Both the position numbers and the translations under genes were made by a program. DNA of 60,000 nucleotides from Symsagittifera roscoffensis (taxonomy: Eukaryota > Xenacoelomorpha > Acoela > Convolutidae). Under the pieces are notes generated by a model that was not told the DNA's origin, made no database searches, and saw only the letters and a program-made list of their open reading frames with translations. The stretch is taken from the NCBI RefSeq assembly GCF_963678635.1, contig NC_087069.1:9757206-9817205 (forward strand). Direction: 5' to 3'. Positions 1 to 12,697 of this stretch are shown in pieces; the first letter of the stretch is position 1; the number at the start of each line of letters is the position of its first letter.

Positions 1-1739
1 GCCGCATTTCAATATAAAATATTTCCCCAATCCTAATTCAAGTCTATTTTTGTGTAGTTTCTCCTGATTTTGTTCACTCTCAATTGCATTAAAAATTAAC
101 ACGATAACAACAGAAGAGTCAAAATTGCTGCCTAAAATTGTGTCGGCTCTCAAATCTGTCAATTTCCTGAAAATATTGACACATTTTTTAATGTTCTTTC
201 AAAAAGTTACTGATTCAAAATACAATATTTGGATTTTTATACTGTCGCAAAACAAATTGTAAAAAATGGAAAAGAATTGCTTTCCATTTTCAAGAATATT
301 GCAAAATATTTTCTGAATTAAATTACTTTAATGATTTTATCAAAATAAAATCAATTTAGCTATTCAAATTATTATCTGAATTTGATTACATTAAGCTAGT
401 TATACCATCGTGTTCTTGAATATTATTTTGTTTCATAAACTACAGATTCTTCCAATTAGAAAGGTAAATATCATTTTCTGTCTTGAGAAACAGCGTTTTG
501 CGTTTTGCTGTTTTTTAATTGAAAATTTTAACATAAAAATGTAATCTGACTGTGCTGCAAAAACGTCTACGTCGGGGAATTGGTAAACATACCTTTATTC
601 GTTTTTAACTACTTTAAAGGGTTGAAGTTTTAGTCACAATCTTTTCGCGCCACCCTCAACCCAAAAGTTTGAAATGAACTTCAAAAAGTTTGGCGCAGAA
701 TGAAGTGTTTGCCAAAAATTATGATGAGAGCAACTGATTCGATAAAACTTTGAAAAATGCATATACAAAAGTTTCTGGAATTCGCTTGTCAAAAATTTTT
801 TGAACTAAACTGAAAACTTAACCAGTTTTGGCATTAACTAGTTGATAATCTTTCTTAAAACTTGTCTCCAGCTATTCGCAAGCGAGAGTTAAATTTTGTT
901 TTTTTTTTGCGATTTTTGTCAAAACAATCAAAACTACACATTTTAATTTGTAGCGGACTACGCATTATCAATTAATACACCCAAAGTGAGCCTCGAATTT
1001 TTTTAGAATTTTCCAGAAACTTAAATTGAAAAACTGGTCAGTAGAACCGAATTTACATCTTTTTTCATTTCCTTACACGTGAAAAAATTGTAAAAAAACT
1101 TTTTCTAATCAATTTTTGATGTGTTTATTTCCTTTTTCGTCTTTGAAATTCGATAATGTTTTATGCTGCACTGGAAATTGAAGTTCGAGAAAAAAAATGA
1201 CATCAATTTGCAATGATGAAACAAAAAAGATGAATTAAAACGAGACTGAACGATTTTTAATGCTAAGTCCAGAATGCTCTTTACTTGGTCTCATCGTTTT
1301 TTTCTGTGACTTTTTTCAGCCGCCAGAAGTTTCGGAATGCTAAAACATATTATTAATTGTTGAATTTTGAGTGTTATAGGTAACAAAATTGATCTCTTAG
1401 CATGGAACAATTTTTAGTTTTTAGTGCAGGATGAAATGCCACGTAAAATAAATTGCGTTACCTTTCTAGCATCTTAAGTAAAATCTTAACAATGTGCATA
1501 AACCCATAAGTATCATGATCATATAATCAAAGTTATGACAAACAAAACTTTACGAAAAAAATTATAAGTGCAGTGTTTTTCAACTCAAAGGAAAAACATT
1601 TTTGTTGATGAAAGTTGAAATTTTGATTCAAGTTATCATTTGTATTGTTCAACTTATTCTGACTAAAAAAGATCCCAAGCTCAAATTTTCCGTCCATTTT
1701 GCCCAAAAAAGAACCTAAGTTTTGTCAAGAATACAGAAA
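1..1739. other. AT-rich intergenic DNA, no gene recognised
   Basis: Homopolymer-rich A/T sequence with no sustained reading frame, no TIR pair and no splice-bounded GC-rich island that I can see. The final 100 bases lead into the first unit of the old tandem duplication. Confidence 0.6.
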
Positions 1740-2575
1740 ATACTGACAACGCACGTACGTCTAATTTCAAACCTTTTATTTTTGATTGGATTGTTTTTTT
1801 TTCATTATTGTTGAGCAAGTTTTTCACATAATATGGAAATTGAAGTTCTGAAGAAACGTCGAAACATGATATTTCAACTTAAACTAAAAAATCATTTGGA
1901 ACAATTTCCAGTTTAGACAATTTGGCATTGTAATTAACAAAATATAAAATCGTATCGATCACATTGATTATGCTTCTAATATAGTTGATTATTTGTAACT
2001 AATTCAACTTCAAGTCATCAATTAGATTTTCTTCAATTAAGTTTTCAATCAACAATCTATCAGGGTTCGACTCAAAAAATTGACAATTTTAATTTTTCAA
2101 TGTAAAAACGGTTCTGCATTTAAAATTAGTGAGATTTAAAAAGTTGGAGCGTTTGATAATTTGCTATTTGAATACTCAATTGGAGTTTTCATTTGTAAAA
2201 TATTTTAATTTTTTTTTCAAATTTCAAACAAGTTTTCACTGGAAAGGGAGCGAGTAAAGCGATCAAAAGAAAGCAACTTTTCTCGACACTCGAATTTGAA
2301 CAAAAGACACCAAAAAACAAAACTCGTTGCCTTTTTTTATGGTCGGAACAATGAAACCTGCTGTTCGATTTCATACATGAAAACTATTAGATGCTGTTAT
2401 TGTTCAATTTCTTGAGATGGCATTTATAAGTAACTTTTTTACCGTAAGCTTTTTTTCGCAATTTTTTTGTAAATTTTTTTTAAATTTTTTCACGGCGTTA
2501 TTAATTTTACAAGCAATAATTGAAATAAAACAACTGCTTTGAGTCCCAAAAAGGCATTTGGCTCCACAAGAAAAA
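1740..2575 (+). repeat. Old tandem duplication, unit 1, part Y
   Basis: This segment aligns, diverged but in the same order, with 3640-3924 plus 4835-5595. Shared landmarks are CACGTACGTCT / CACGTACATCT, TGTTGAGCAAG / TGTTGAGCAGG, TTCCAGTTTAGACAA, TATGGTCGGAACAAT and TTTTTCACGGCGTTA. Unit 1 is continuous where unit 2 is interrupted, so it serves as the empty-site reference for the insertion at about 3927-4819. Reading frames inside are short and not shared between copies, so this is non-coding repeat DNA. Confidence 0.7.
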
Positions 2576-2796
2576 ATGGAGGAACTGCGAAAAAAATTGA
2601 TACAAAAATTTAAATTATTATTGATCAGATCTTCAAGAAAAGTCATATGGGCAATCAAAGTCTGAATTTGAAGAAAAAAAAAACGTGAAAAATAACGTTC
2701 AGCTACTTTAAATACGACCACTTAGGCAATTCAACAATTGATTAAAACAAAAATTTTGTCTTTAGAGTCATTAAATCATTTTATCACTTCGATCCG

Positions 2797-2803
<7 letters not shown>

Positions 2804-2827
<24 letters not shown>

Positions 2828-2829
2828 TC

Positions 2830-2858
<29 letters not shown>
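2804..2858. repeat. (TA)n microsatellite
   Basis: About 55 bp of near-perfect TA dinucleotide with a single C interruption. A short frame through it encodes Ile-Tyr repeats and is an artefact of the repeat. Confidence 0.95.
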
Positions 2859-2860
<2 letters not shown>

Positions 2861-3059
2861 TTCTTAATTTTCTCGATGATTTTTTCAACGAAATTACATT
2901 GTAGTAATGTAGCTGATTTCAATGAAGCCAAAATTGTTTTTTTCATGTGTGGTACTTGTAGAAAAGAAGGGGCAGTTTAAAGTTTTCAAATTCTGAAAAA
3001 TAAGCTGGAAGCCAATTTTGTAAATTCCATTTTGAGCCAGGTTGGTTTTCTTACCTGAT

Positions 3060-3640
3060 AATAATTTGAGATCGATATTTGAGACAGACTGTTTAGAATG
3101 GAAAGTTGGGGATCTTGTTAATTATTTTCCCTCCTATGGTACCTTGTTAACTAGTCAACCGCCCCGCCCCCCCCCCCCATCTTGCATTAGTTAGGGTAGG
3201 GGGAGGGGGATAGTTAATTGATACAATTGATACAATTCAATGCTTGATTAGGAATGGTTCATTTTCATGTATCACTCGTCCGTGTCCGTTTTTTTCAGTG
3301 TTTAATTTTGTTTTAAACATAGTGATATTATTTTTTACAAAAGTAGTTTTTATATCCGAACTATTGTAAATTTTTTACTGGAAATGTTTTTGTTCACAAA
3401 AATTTGTTGCATTTTAAGACTGAGTAGAACACATTACAAAAAAAAATTTCAGAAACTTAAAGTGTTGAAGATAGAATTTATGCATTCTAAGGAGTTGGCT
3501 ATTCAATGGACACCACTTTTTGAAAATACATTTTTTTTTGTTACTTTTTAACGTTTTTGCCTAATGCAAAATTTTGATTTCTGAAACCTGTATTCTAAAG
3601 TCCAATTAGAGTGGATTCGCAAGTTCTCCAAAAACACTGG
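3060..3640 (+). repeat. Old tandem duplication, part X, first copy
   Basis: This aligns with 6040-6640 through AGACTGTTT-GAATGGAAA, GTACCTTGT, AGTTAGGGTAGGGGG, TGATACAATTCAATG, CTAAGGAGTTGGCTATTCAA and AGAGTGGATTCGCAAG. It carries adjacent C-rich (3160-3178) and G-rich (3192-3209) runs. A shorter relative of its C/G-rich part lies at 33960-34110, so the family is also dispersed. Confidence 0.7.
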
Positions 3641-5595
3641 CAGCACACGTACATCTTCTATCAAGCGTTTAAGTTTTCATTAGATTGTTTTTTTTTCATC
3701 AGTGTTGAGCAGGCATTTCGCATAAATTTGAAATTGAAGTTTTAAAGAATCGTCAAAACATGGTTTTTATAGTTCAAACTAAAAAACTATTGGGAAAAAC
3801 TTCCAGTTTAGACAAATTGCCATTGTATTTATTAAAACAAAAAACTGCATCAATCATTTTGATCATGCTTCTAATATATTTGATTCTTTATTAATTAATT
3901 AATTCGACTTCAAGTAATCAATTTAACCTGTTAATTTCCACAGACACCCTACCGACACAAAAAGAGTACCAACTACTAAGACTTATGCATTTTGCGGTTA
4001 GCCTTGGACCAATTGGAGCAATATTTTGCTTTGAAAAAAGGTAGAACTTTGAAAAAGCTCACGCATTAACTATTCAAGATTGCATTATGTATAGCTCCAA
4101 TCGGCTGTCATTGCCAGTGAAAAAACTTTTGTGAAAGATAGATGCGGAGTCAAAACAAAAACTGAAAAAGCAAAAAATTAGAACTTTTTTATTCACCTTT
4201 ATGTTGTTTTTTTTGTTCACCTGAACACAAAGAAAAACACAGCTTAGTTCTAGTTCACAATTCTAGAAGTGTCAAAGCATTTAATCAAAAATTCATGTTC
4301 AAAATTTTTTCATGCGAAGTAAATTTGCAAAATTTTTGTTTCCAAATAATAAATTTACCTATCATGATCATGCATTAATTTTTGACTCTATATTGGTTGA
4401 AAAAACTGAAAAAAGATAGGTTCGTTTGCATATTATTGCAAATAATCGGATTTGTTCAGTTAACCACTGTTTTTGAGAAAATTAAAATTAATAATGTACT
4501 TCATTAAGAGGAATCTAATAGTCCCGTCTTGTTGTTTCAAGTTTTAAAGTTTAAAAAATAATAATCTAAGCGTTTTATTTACTTCAGTTTGGTTTTTAGA
4601 AGAATAGTGAGAAAGAAACCAACAGAAACGGTCAAAAAATGCAAAAAATCAACCTTCTGCGCCATAATTTTTCAGACGTTTGCGACATTAAAAAAAGTGA
4701 AAAATTACATTTCAAAAACAAAAAAGGATGTTGGTGTTAATATGTTGAAAAAAGCATCGTTTTGCAAGTAAATATTACTAACAATCCTTCTTTTATGAAA
4801 TAAAAGAAATTGACAGGTTTTAATTTTTTTTTGAATTAGGTTTTCAATCAACGATCTATCAAAGTCTGACTCAAAAAATTGATGAACGTTCATAGTAAAA
4901 ACGGTCCTTCAATTAAAACTAGTGAGATTCAAAAAAGTTGGGGCAATTGATAGTTTGCAATTTTGTTGACTTGGTGTGTAGCTCCTTTATTTCTAGGTTT
5001 TCGTTGCACTTAGGCCAACACAATTCAAGTTTTTTACTCAGAACCATCGTATTCCACTAAAAAAATGAGCAAATCAAGGCATAAACTTTGTCTTCAGAAA
5101 TTAAATACCGAGCAGAAAAAGAAAAATAAATGTGAAAAAGATTCTCTAAAATTGCATCAAAAATTTAGAGAATATTTTTGATATTTCCAACTTTTAATGC
5201 TAAAAAAACTTATGAAGCTTCAAAATTTATATCTGCTGAACTAAAATAAAATTTTAAATACCTTATCGAGATTTTCACTTAAAGCGAGCGAATAAAGCGA
5301 GCAAAAAAGTTATCGAAACTTGAAATTAAATAAAAGTTACCAGAAGACAAAACTCGTTTTCTTTTTATGGTCGGAACAATAGACTCTATTGTGGACTTTC
5401 ATACATAAAAAAGTCAGTAGCTGGTAATAGCGCAATTTCCATTGACGGCAATTATATGTTATTTTCTTATCGTAGGTATATTGACACAATTTTTTTTAAA
5501 TTTAATTTTTCACGGCGTTAGCATTTCCAGCAGCAAAATTTTAAGCAAAAAAACTGCTTTGACTCGCAAAAACTAACTTCGCTCAACAAGAAAAG
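3640..5595 (+). repeat. Old tandem duplication, unit 2, part Y, interrupted
   Basis: Second copy of 1740-2575. The left half runs from CACACGTACATC to CAAGTAATCAATTTA (about 3924). The right half resumes at about 4835 with GGTTTTCAATCAACG and continues through the TATGGTCGGAACAAT and TTTTTCACGGCGTTA landmarks. The intervening roughly 0.9 kb is absent from unit 1. Confidence 0.7.
3927..4819. mobile_element. Non-autonomous insertion, TTAA-flanked (piggyBac-like MITE?)
   Basis: The segment present only in unit 2 starts TTAA-CCTGTTAATTTC (from 3923) and ends GAAATTGACAGG, followed two bases later by TTAA (4820-4823). The ends form an imperfect inverted repeat (CCTGTNAATTTC). TTAA target sites with CC-starting ends are typical of piggyBac elements; the assignment is inference. 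It encodes nothing recognisable. The 2-base offset at the right TTAA and the shortness of the TIR are weaknesses. Confidence 0.4.
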
Positions 5596-6039
5596 CTTAA
5601 GAACAAAGTTCTAGCAGAGTTAAATCTCCAAAAACCTGTATATGAAAAAATAATTTTGCTTGATAGTAAAGAAGTGTGATTTTTACTATATAAAACCCAA
5701 AACCTGTGCTCAAAAACAATTTTAAACAACTTACAAATTGTTGGAGATTTAACCTTTCTAGAAATTTGTTGGGCTTTGTGGGAGTCTTCTTGTGATTTAA
5801 TTAGCTCATCAGTTAACAAAGTAGTTTAGCGTAATTCTTGATTAATTGAAAAAAGACAAAATGACCCATTTTTGGGGTAAAAGTTTGGTTGAGAATTTTG
5901 GAGAAAAAACTGCAGCATTTTATTTCTGATGAAATTCTAAGCAACTTTTGTTCTCTTCACTTTTCGTCTTATCTTAACCCATTTCGAGAAAAACGTGTTT
6001 CAAGTTTCATGTTTTGTTCATTTTGTCCCGGATAATTTA

Positions 6040-6640
6040 AATCAGCACTGTAGTCGGGGCAGACTGTTTTGAATGGAAAATTGGGAAATCTTCTTAACCA
6101 TTTCCCCCCCCGCCCCTTTAAATAAAGAATTGAACCGTTAAACATGTGTGAATTTTGTACCTTGTAAACTTTTCAACCCCCCATTGCAATAGTTAGGGTA
6201 GGGGGGGGGGGAGGTAGTTAACAAGACACGGAAAGTGATACAATTCAATGTTTGATTAGAAATGGTTCAATTCGATGTATCCGTTTTTTGTGGTGTGTTT
6301 GATTTTTTTTTCAAAAAAACCTTTTCCGAGGTACATCGAACACAAGTTGTTGGTTATATCCAAAGTATAGCAACTTTTACTTTGCTGGAAATGTTTTGTT
6401 CGCCAAAATTGTTTTCCTTGCGTTTTAAGCCTGAAGAAAAAAATTACAAAAAAACTGTCAGAAACTTAAAGTTTTCAAGATAAAAATCACCTGTTCTAAG
6501 GAGTTGGCTATTCAATACACACACACTTTTCGAATATACATTTTTTCTTGTTACTTTTAAACAGTTTTTGCCCGACGCAAAGTTTTGATTTCTGACACCT
6601 GTATTCTAAATTCCAATTAGAGTGGATTCGCAAGTCTTTT
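6040..6640 (+). repeat. Old tandem duplication, part X, second copy
   Basis: Second copy of 3060-3640. It keeps the C-run (6104-6114), the GTTAGGGTAGGGGGG run (from about 6190), TGATACAATTCAATG and CTAAGGAGTTGGCTATTCAA. Homology stops at about 6640, where the sequence switches to a non-homologous TCTTTTGGGATC, marking the right edge of the duplicated block. Confidence 0.7.
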
Positions 6641-9089
6641 GGGATCAGGCAGAAAATGTATTGCAGGCACACTTTACCCATTTTGACCCAAATTTGCCCA
6701 TTTGACCAGCTCAGGTGAATGGAAGGCACTCCATCAAACGGGCAAATTAAGCAAGAAATGTCTCCCATAACTCCCAAGTGATTTCACGCTTACTTATTTG
6801 CATTTTGTAAATTGCGAAGGACTTTTTCTTCTTCTTACCAGATTAAATGAACAATTATTGTGAATTAACAAACTTCAGAGAAAACATTTTTTTTTTTAAT
6901 TCTGAATGCGTGGTTTTGATTTTATAAAACATATCAGAAAATGTCAAAAACGTCCAAATCATTTGATGTTATCAGTTATAGCTTCAAAAAACAAACAAAA
7001 ATGTTTGTTATTACAGCTTGGATGAACAAAAATAACTTATGGGGCAACCATATCAGACGTATTATAGATCTTCCTAGCAAAAATTCAAGTATCAAAAACT
7101 GCAAGTAATTTTACACACTTCGCTTCTTTTGTTCAAAAACACTATACAAAAGAATATTCGACTTCGTATTAAATTTTTTATGTGCTTTTTTGAAACTTTT
7201 GGGAAATTGTAAAGATCAATTAATAAAATCAGCAAGAATTGTAAAGAGAAAAGTAGTTTTGAATGTTCCAGTCTGCACTTATTTGGCAAAAAAAGGTTTT
7301 ATAAAGATTTTTTGTCCAATTTTTGCCTGGTGTTATTTTTTGATAAAAATTTTTATCGATGTTGTCTTGCTTTTTTCTTTAGTTTTCTAACTGCTTTTAT
7401 ACCCAAATAAAAACAAAATGCAGGAAAAGCGACACTAATTCAGAAGAAGAAAAGAACTTTTTTCCTCTTTATTTGATAAGTATGGCCGGAAAATTTTGTG
7501 TTATTTGCACAGCCACCGGCTATCCTTGCCATCAAAATGATTTTTGTTCCCACTTTTGAAGAAAAAGACGGAATATTTGTACTCGTGGTATTTTTCTCTT
7601 GGCAAGTTGCGACTTTTTATCCAGCCATTTTTGATGTATTATTTCTATATCATCCAAAAATTGATGTTGTCCTGAAATCAAAATTTTTGACCCGTGAGCG
7701 TTTTTTGAAAAAACATGGGGGTACAAAAATTGTCAATATGGCCAATTTGGAACAATTAATACGTGAGATTGTAATTTTTTGAATTGTAATCCAAATATTT
7801 GTTCAAAAATTGTCATCTTCAGTGGTGAAAACATGGCTAATTTAACATTCGGTTGGTTAACAATTAACTCTGTTTCCATTCATAACTCGTCTCTTTCCTT
7901 TTTTGCGGCTGTGCATTACCATTTTTGAGTACCCGGATGGTCAAAACTCCTAGTCGTACAATTTCATACTCAGAACCAGGATACCCTGTTGTTGTACAAA
8001 CCATCAGATTGTTCGGACCACGTGAGCTTCTAAAACGAAACTTGAAAAAATTCAAAACAAAATTTAGATTTTTTGGCGTTTATGTTGTCTATTTTTTAAT
8101 GTTCTTATTGAGAAGAGATTGAACGAAACATGAAAACCAAATAAAAATAGCTCAATTAATGTAAAATCACCTGAAGAATCAAATTAGAAATTCAATCTGA
8201 AATTTTCAGTCAGAAAATCACTAGTCTAAAAAAACGAAAAAACTAGACTGCTTTTTCTCGACACTTTTTCTCGAGTTTTTGGACATTGATCAAAATAATA
8301 AGCATTGGCTGTAATTTAGCAGCTTTGAAGTTCCTCATTATGTCAATTTATGTTTCTGCTAATGTAGAAGAAAAAAATTGAAAAAAAAAACGCTATAGTC
8401 AAACAATTTCAACATTTGAGCTTATAAGACTGTTATTTTTCTTCTATGGAGGTCAACCCGTTACCCCAATGTAGCAAAAAAAATTATCTAATTTGAAAAA
8501 AATCGAGAGTCATGATTAGTCATAGAGTCAAAGTAGTTAAAACCTAGCCTTCAGATCATATTAACGAGCCATGAAAATCAAAAATCAAATATTGATAAAA
8601 TAGATTAAATACCTCTGAATACCTTAAGATGCATAAAATTTGCCGTATAAAAGCGGAAAGGAACGCTTATTTTTAACAAAAAATCAATATCAACACACTT
8701 TCGTTCCAAAAAATCCTCATCACACAATTTCGTTGAATGAAAGAAGTGACTGTCTTTTGACTTTTTTATGATTAGCAACACCTTTTATGCTTAGCGATGA
8801 CGTCATTGATCTGAATGGAAGGAACAATATACTTTTCTTTTGTTTTTGTTGCGTAACTTTCTGCTAAGTGAGCATAGTGTCTTTTCTGTATATGTGTCTT
8901 CTACATGTCTCTGTGCGTGTGTTGTGTGTAATTTTCTAGCATAGTGGGTTTATCTTCTGTATACGTGTGGTGATGGTGTAGATTATGACCCTCGAGCAGA
9001 GCGAGATAGGGGGATTTTCTGATCACGCCCAAATGTGACCGCCCGCTGATCCCTTTCAGGTCAAAGTCACTATTCAGGCTTATGATCTT
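6641..9089. other. Intergenic DNA; weak coding-like island and one CRE
   Basis: No gene can be called. A fragment of the dispersed hairpin family lies at 7485-7530 (GCACAGCCACCGGCTA). A GC-richer stretch at 7865-8040 is open on both strands and is discussed as a finding. A perfect TGACGTCA lies at 8798-8805, and a GT-rich stretch follows at 8880-8970. Confidence 0.5.
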
Positions 9090-9480
9090 TTAATCATCTT
9101 AACCATTTTCTATCTTTAATCTGTTTTCTAAAACAGAGTGCAATGGTCAATTAGCCGAAAATGAGATTTCCTGGTGTACTTTTTATTACTTTTTATGCCG
9201 TGATGGTCGAATATTTTAATATTGAGATATTCGTACATTGGGCCATTAATTTATTTTAACCATTTTCTGTCTATAATCTGAGATTAGCCGAAAATGAGAT
9301 TTCCTGGTGTACATTTTTATGCCGTGATGGCCGAGTTTTATAATATTGAGATTTTCGAACATTGGGCCATTAATTCATCTTAACCATTTTCTGTCTTTAA
9401 TCTGAGTTCGGAAACAAACTCGAAAGTTAAACTAACCGAAAATGAGGCCCTTAATCATCTTAACCAATTGATCATCTTAA
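9090..9480 (+). repeat. Degenerate tandem repeat (about 120-157 bp unit)
   Basis: Three to four units begin with TTAATCATCTTAACCATTTTC-like blocks at about 9090, 9246, 9370 and 9451. They share TTAGCCGAAAATGAGATTTC, ATGCCGTGATGG and TTGGGCCATTAAT. Spacing shortens from about 157 to 124 to 81 bp, so the later units are internally deleted. No coding potential is seen. Confidence 0.8.
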
Positions 9481-12259
9481 GATTTTCAATCTGATTCTTC
9501 GAAATGCCATCAGCAAAAGCTAAAACGAAACAAAAGGTGTGAAATTTTCTGTCAGTTTTTTTTAAGACTGGTTAGCATTTAGCAGTTGTTGTAAGCGTCT
9601 AAGCCCATCCCAATCGACAAACGGAACTATATATCCCCCACTCTATTAAAATACGAGTAATAAATTAATTAGTAAGTGATTTTTTTCTGCCCTTAAATCA
9701 GTTTGTTCCGACTCTAATGAAAAAGATAAACGTTTTTAGCAGGAATCGAACAAGATCCTACATTAAGACCAGCGGTCGAAATCGATTATGGGTTTTGTTT
9801 TTAAGCCTTTTTATTGAAAGTAAATGAGATTTGTTTGTGAACCAGGCCGAAAATTTCTTCACTTAGATTCCAGTTATAATAATAATTTAACTTCTCTGTT
9901 TTCTAATTTTTTCATAGTTCGCTGAACTCCAAAAAAGTTCGGATGGTTTTTCTGGCCATTATCTGGCATTGTCCACAATGTATAAAATGTTTACACAAAA
10001 ATGATTCCGTATACGGCCAAAATTACCAAATTGTTAATTGAGCTTTTGTTTGAAAAAAAAATCAATATTTTCTTTAAGCGGAATTAATTTCACCTTAGAG
10101 CAACATGAATCAATTTGTAAAATAAGAGGGCCAAACGAGTTTGAGCCATTTAACAGAAAAAACTCATGATTTAACAGAAAAAAAAACCATGATTCTATCC
10201 AACCGAACCGGTTCTAGGAAATCAATCCGATTTTTTTTTATTTTGTCACTAATTCAATAAACAGAAGTTTTCTTTACAAGTCAAAAGAAATATAAAAAGT
10301 TCCAAGAATTTCATATTGCTAATTGGTAAACTTATCAGCGAAATGAGTTTTGGTTTTCATATGCTTTCAATCGATTTGCTCTTCCAAAATTAGATTCAAC
10401 TGTCACCAACACTTTTCTGAACTTACATTTTACATAGTGTAGTTTTTGTTCATTTCTTTATTCCGACGCAACTATTATTCCACTTTCTCCTGCTTTTTCT
10501 CTCTTTTCTCTCTTTTCTTTCTTTCTTTCTTTTTTCCAATCCATTTGTGATTCTTGATAATATACGCTCGATTATCAATCCAGTTTTTTTCTACTCTTGC
10601 TATTGAATAGTCTGTGCTAATCTTTATTTCGTCTTTTCATTCCATTTTCTAACCATTTTCTTACCAATTTCGTGCCATTTTTGTGCCGTTTTCTAGCAAT
10701 TTCCAGCCGCTCGCTCTTTTACTTCCTTGCCCTTTAAGCCCCATCCACCCCCCTCGGTTCTATTGATTTTGCTATTTTCATCTTCACGCCAACAACTCCA
10801 GTTTTCATTCTACATTTACTCGATGGTACTTGTCGCAATATACAAGAAAAATGCTTGAGACTCAATAGCCCAGAAATAATTGATTTTATTTTAAGAACAA
10901 GCGTTGATTTTTGGCCAGTCTATCAAAAATAGAGAAAAAGTAACGGCAAAGGGCACAAAAAACTGCCACTTCAACTCGATTTTTAGATTGGGCGACTGAT
11001 CTTATTTTGTGGGTTATTTTTTTCTTTTCATTCTTTTCCGATTTGAGTTTCCAATCCCAGTTAGAGATGGTTCAGTGATTTCTTTTTTTCCCGTCAAAAT
11101 TATTTCGGTTGCTTACATATTGCTTCCACATAATTTTATCATTTCTAATCTAATCGAATATTGGTGATATATCCTTTTATTGTGCAAACACGGAATCCCG
11201 TTTATACATTGAGGTAATGGCATAAACATACAATACAAACGGGCTCTGGATTTTAACCTTTCAACCAAGAAAATACTACAATTCACTGGTCTCTTTTGAA
11301 TACACTGTTAAAATATTTTTTACATTGCTACAAAATGTTTCAAGCCACTTGAACTTTTTGGCCAAAATATTTGCACAAATTACTTTTTGATGAATAAGAA
11401 CAAAGGCAGAAAAAATTAAATGGAAGTTTCAGTTTTGTTATTTATACTTATCTAAAAAGACGAAAACATTTGTTTAACAATAGTAAAAATTAAACGAAAG
11501 TTTTTATCTTTCAGTAAAACGTTAAAATTTTTTTAAATTAACTCTCCAGATTACTGTTTAAATTTAAACTTGCATTCAAGAAATTGAATGGCGAATTGTC
11601 ATAAGATACTATTACGTGCCAAACTGTGCATTTTGTGGATTTTGCAAACAATTCCGCAACAGTAACGTTCCATTCATTCTTCTTTTGTTATTTTTTTTCT
11701 TTGATCGCTCCTACAAAATTTTTACATCTTTAAAAGCTTGTCTCTGCAATCAAGGAACATACAGGCACAAAATTGTGCGCCTATCCCGTAAACAGTTTGA
11801 CCTCGTAATGTCCGACACATGTCGTTTTTAAAAAAGCGTCAAATAATTATGACGATTTTTGTCTTTCAGACAGGTTTGCGTTTTGATAAAAACAGTTTTT
11901 AATACTTTATCTTAGCGCTCTTGAAACAATTACTGTCCGTTTTTGTGTAGACAATGAATGCAACTTCCGTACTACTGTTGTGCCGACCACGAAGTGAGAA
12001 TGAAATTGGTATTCGGTTGCGTGTTATTTTTTCCTACAACAAATCAGGCGCCCCAAACAAATGTTAGACGTAGTTGAGTGATATATGATACAAAAGCCGT
12101 CTCAGTCGAGATTCAATTTAAACGTAATAAAAATTAAAACTTCACTCAGTGACGACGAAAACAGCATGGGGATTCAGATTTCCGAAAGTGTCTTTGAGAA
12201 TAAGAGCATTTAACAAAGTATGAAATAGCGGGACCCACCTAGGTTTAGTCCGCAATTTT
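9481..12259. other. Intergenic DNA with pyrimidine-rich tract
   Basis: No gene recognised. The top strand of 10436-10815 is strongly pyrimidine-biased, with CTCTTTTCTCTCTTTTCTTT and CTTTCTTTCTTT runs and repeated CCATTTTCTAACCATTTTC-like blocks, and very few Gs. The rest is ordinary AT-rich sequence with short unsupported frames. Confidence 0.5.
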
Positions 12260-12697
12260 TTCCATTCATTTGATGATTATTCTAAGACTGAAGATTTGGT
12301 CATATTAGTTATGGACATACCGATAACCTTAACATGAAAGCGAAAGAAAAAAAATGATTTTTTTTTTCTAGAAATTTTTTCTGAGAAAAATTATTTCATT
12401 AATAAAGAAGTTTTTGAGTTTTTCTCCTCTCTGAAAGTAAATAATTTTTTTGTTAATTTGTTTAGAAAAAAAACAATAAATAAATTATGCAAAAAAATCA
12501 TTTCAATCATAGTTTTCACTTCAAGGCAGACAGAAAAAGATTTTAAAAAATTGATTTTTTTTTTCTTCAAATGAAAAAAAAAACACTTATTTTTTTGCAT
12601 TTTTTTTAAATGATATTAAAATGATCAACAACAAGTTACTTTGTTTTCTAAGGATATCAGAAAACTCCAAATGTTGCCCGTATTTTGAGAAGCCTGT
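12260..12697 (+). repeat. Second old tandem duplication, unit 1, parts a+b
   Basis: Starts TTTGATGATTATTCTAAGACTG and runs through CATATTAGTTATGGACATAC, TTTTTCTCCTCTCTGAAAGT, CACTTCAAGGCAGACAG and AAGTTACTTTGTTTTCTAAG to AAGCCTG. It is colinear with 15470-15712 plus 16196-16380. Here a and b are contiguous, which shows that 15713-16195 was inserted into the other copy. Confidence 0.75.

Noticed and set aside
2062-2073. B-box-like GGTTCGACTC
   Set aside because: The matching position in the duplicate unit lacks it (AGTCTGACTC) and there is no A box or tRNA fold.
2738-2980. 80-codon frame rich in Ile-Tyr
   Set aside because: Produced by the TA microsatellite.
3188-3210. Telomere-like TTAGGGTAGGG near a G run
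   Set aside because: Only one partial unit; it is part of a dispersed repeat and not a telomeric array.
3060-6640. X copies as LTRs of a retroelement
   Set aside because: The segment before the first X (Y at 1740) is also duplicated, so a tandem duplication explains the layout; no primer-binding site or polymerase is seen.
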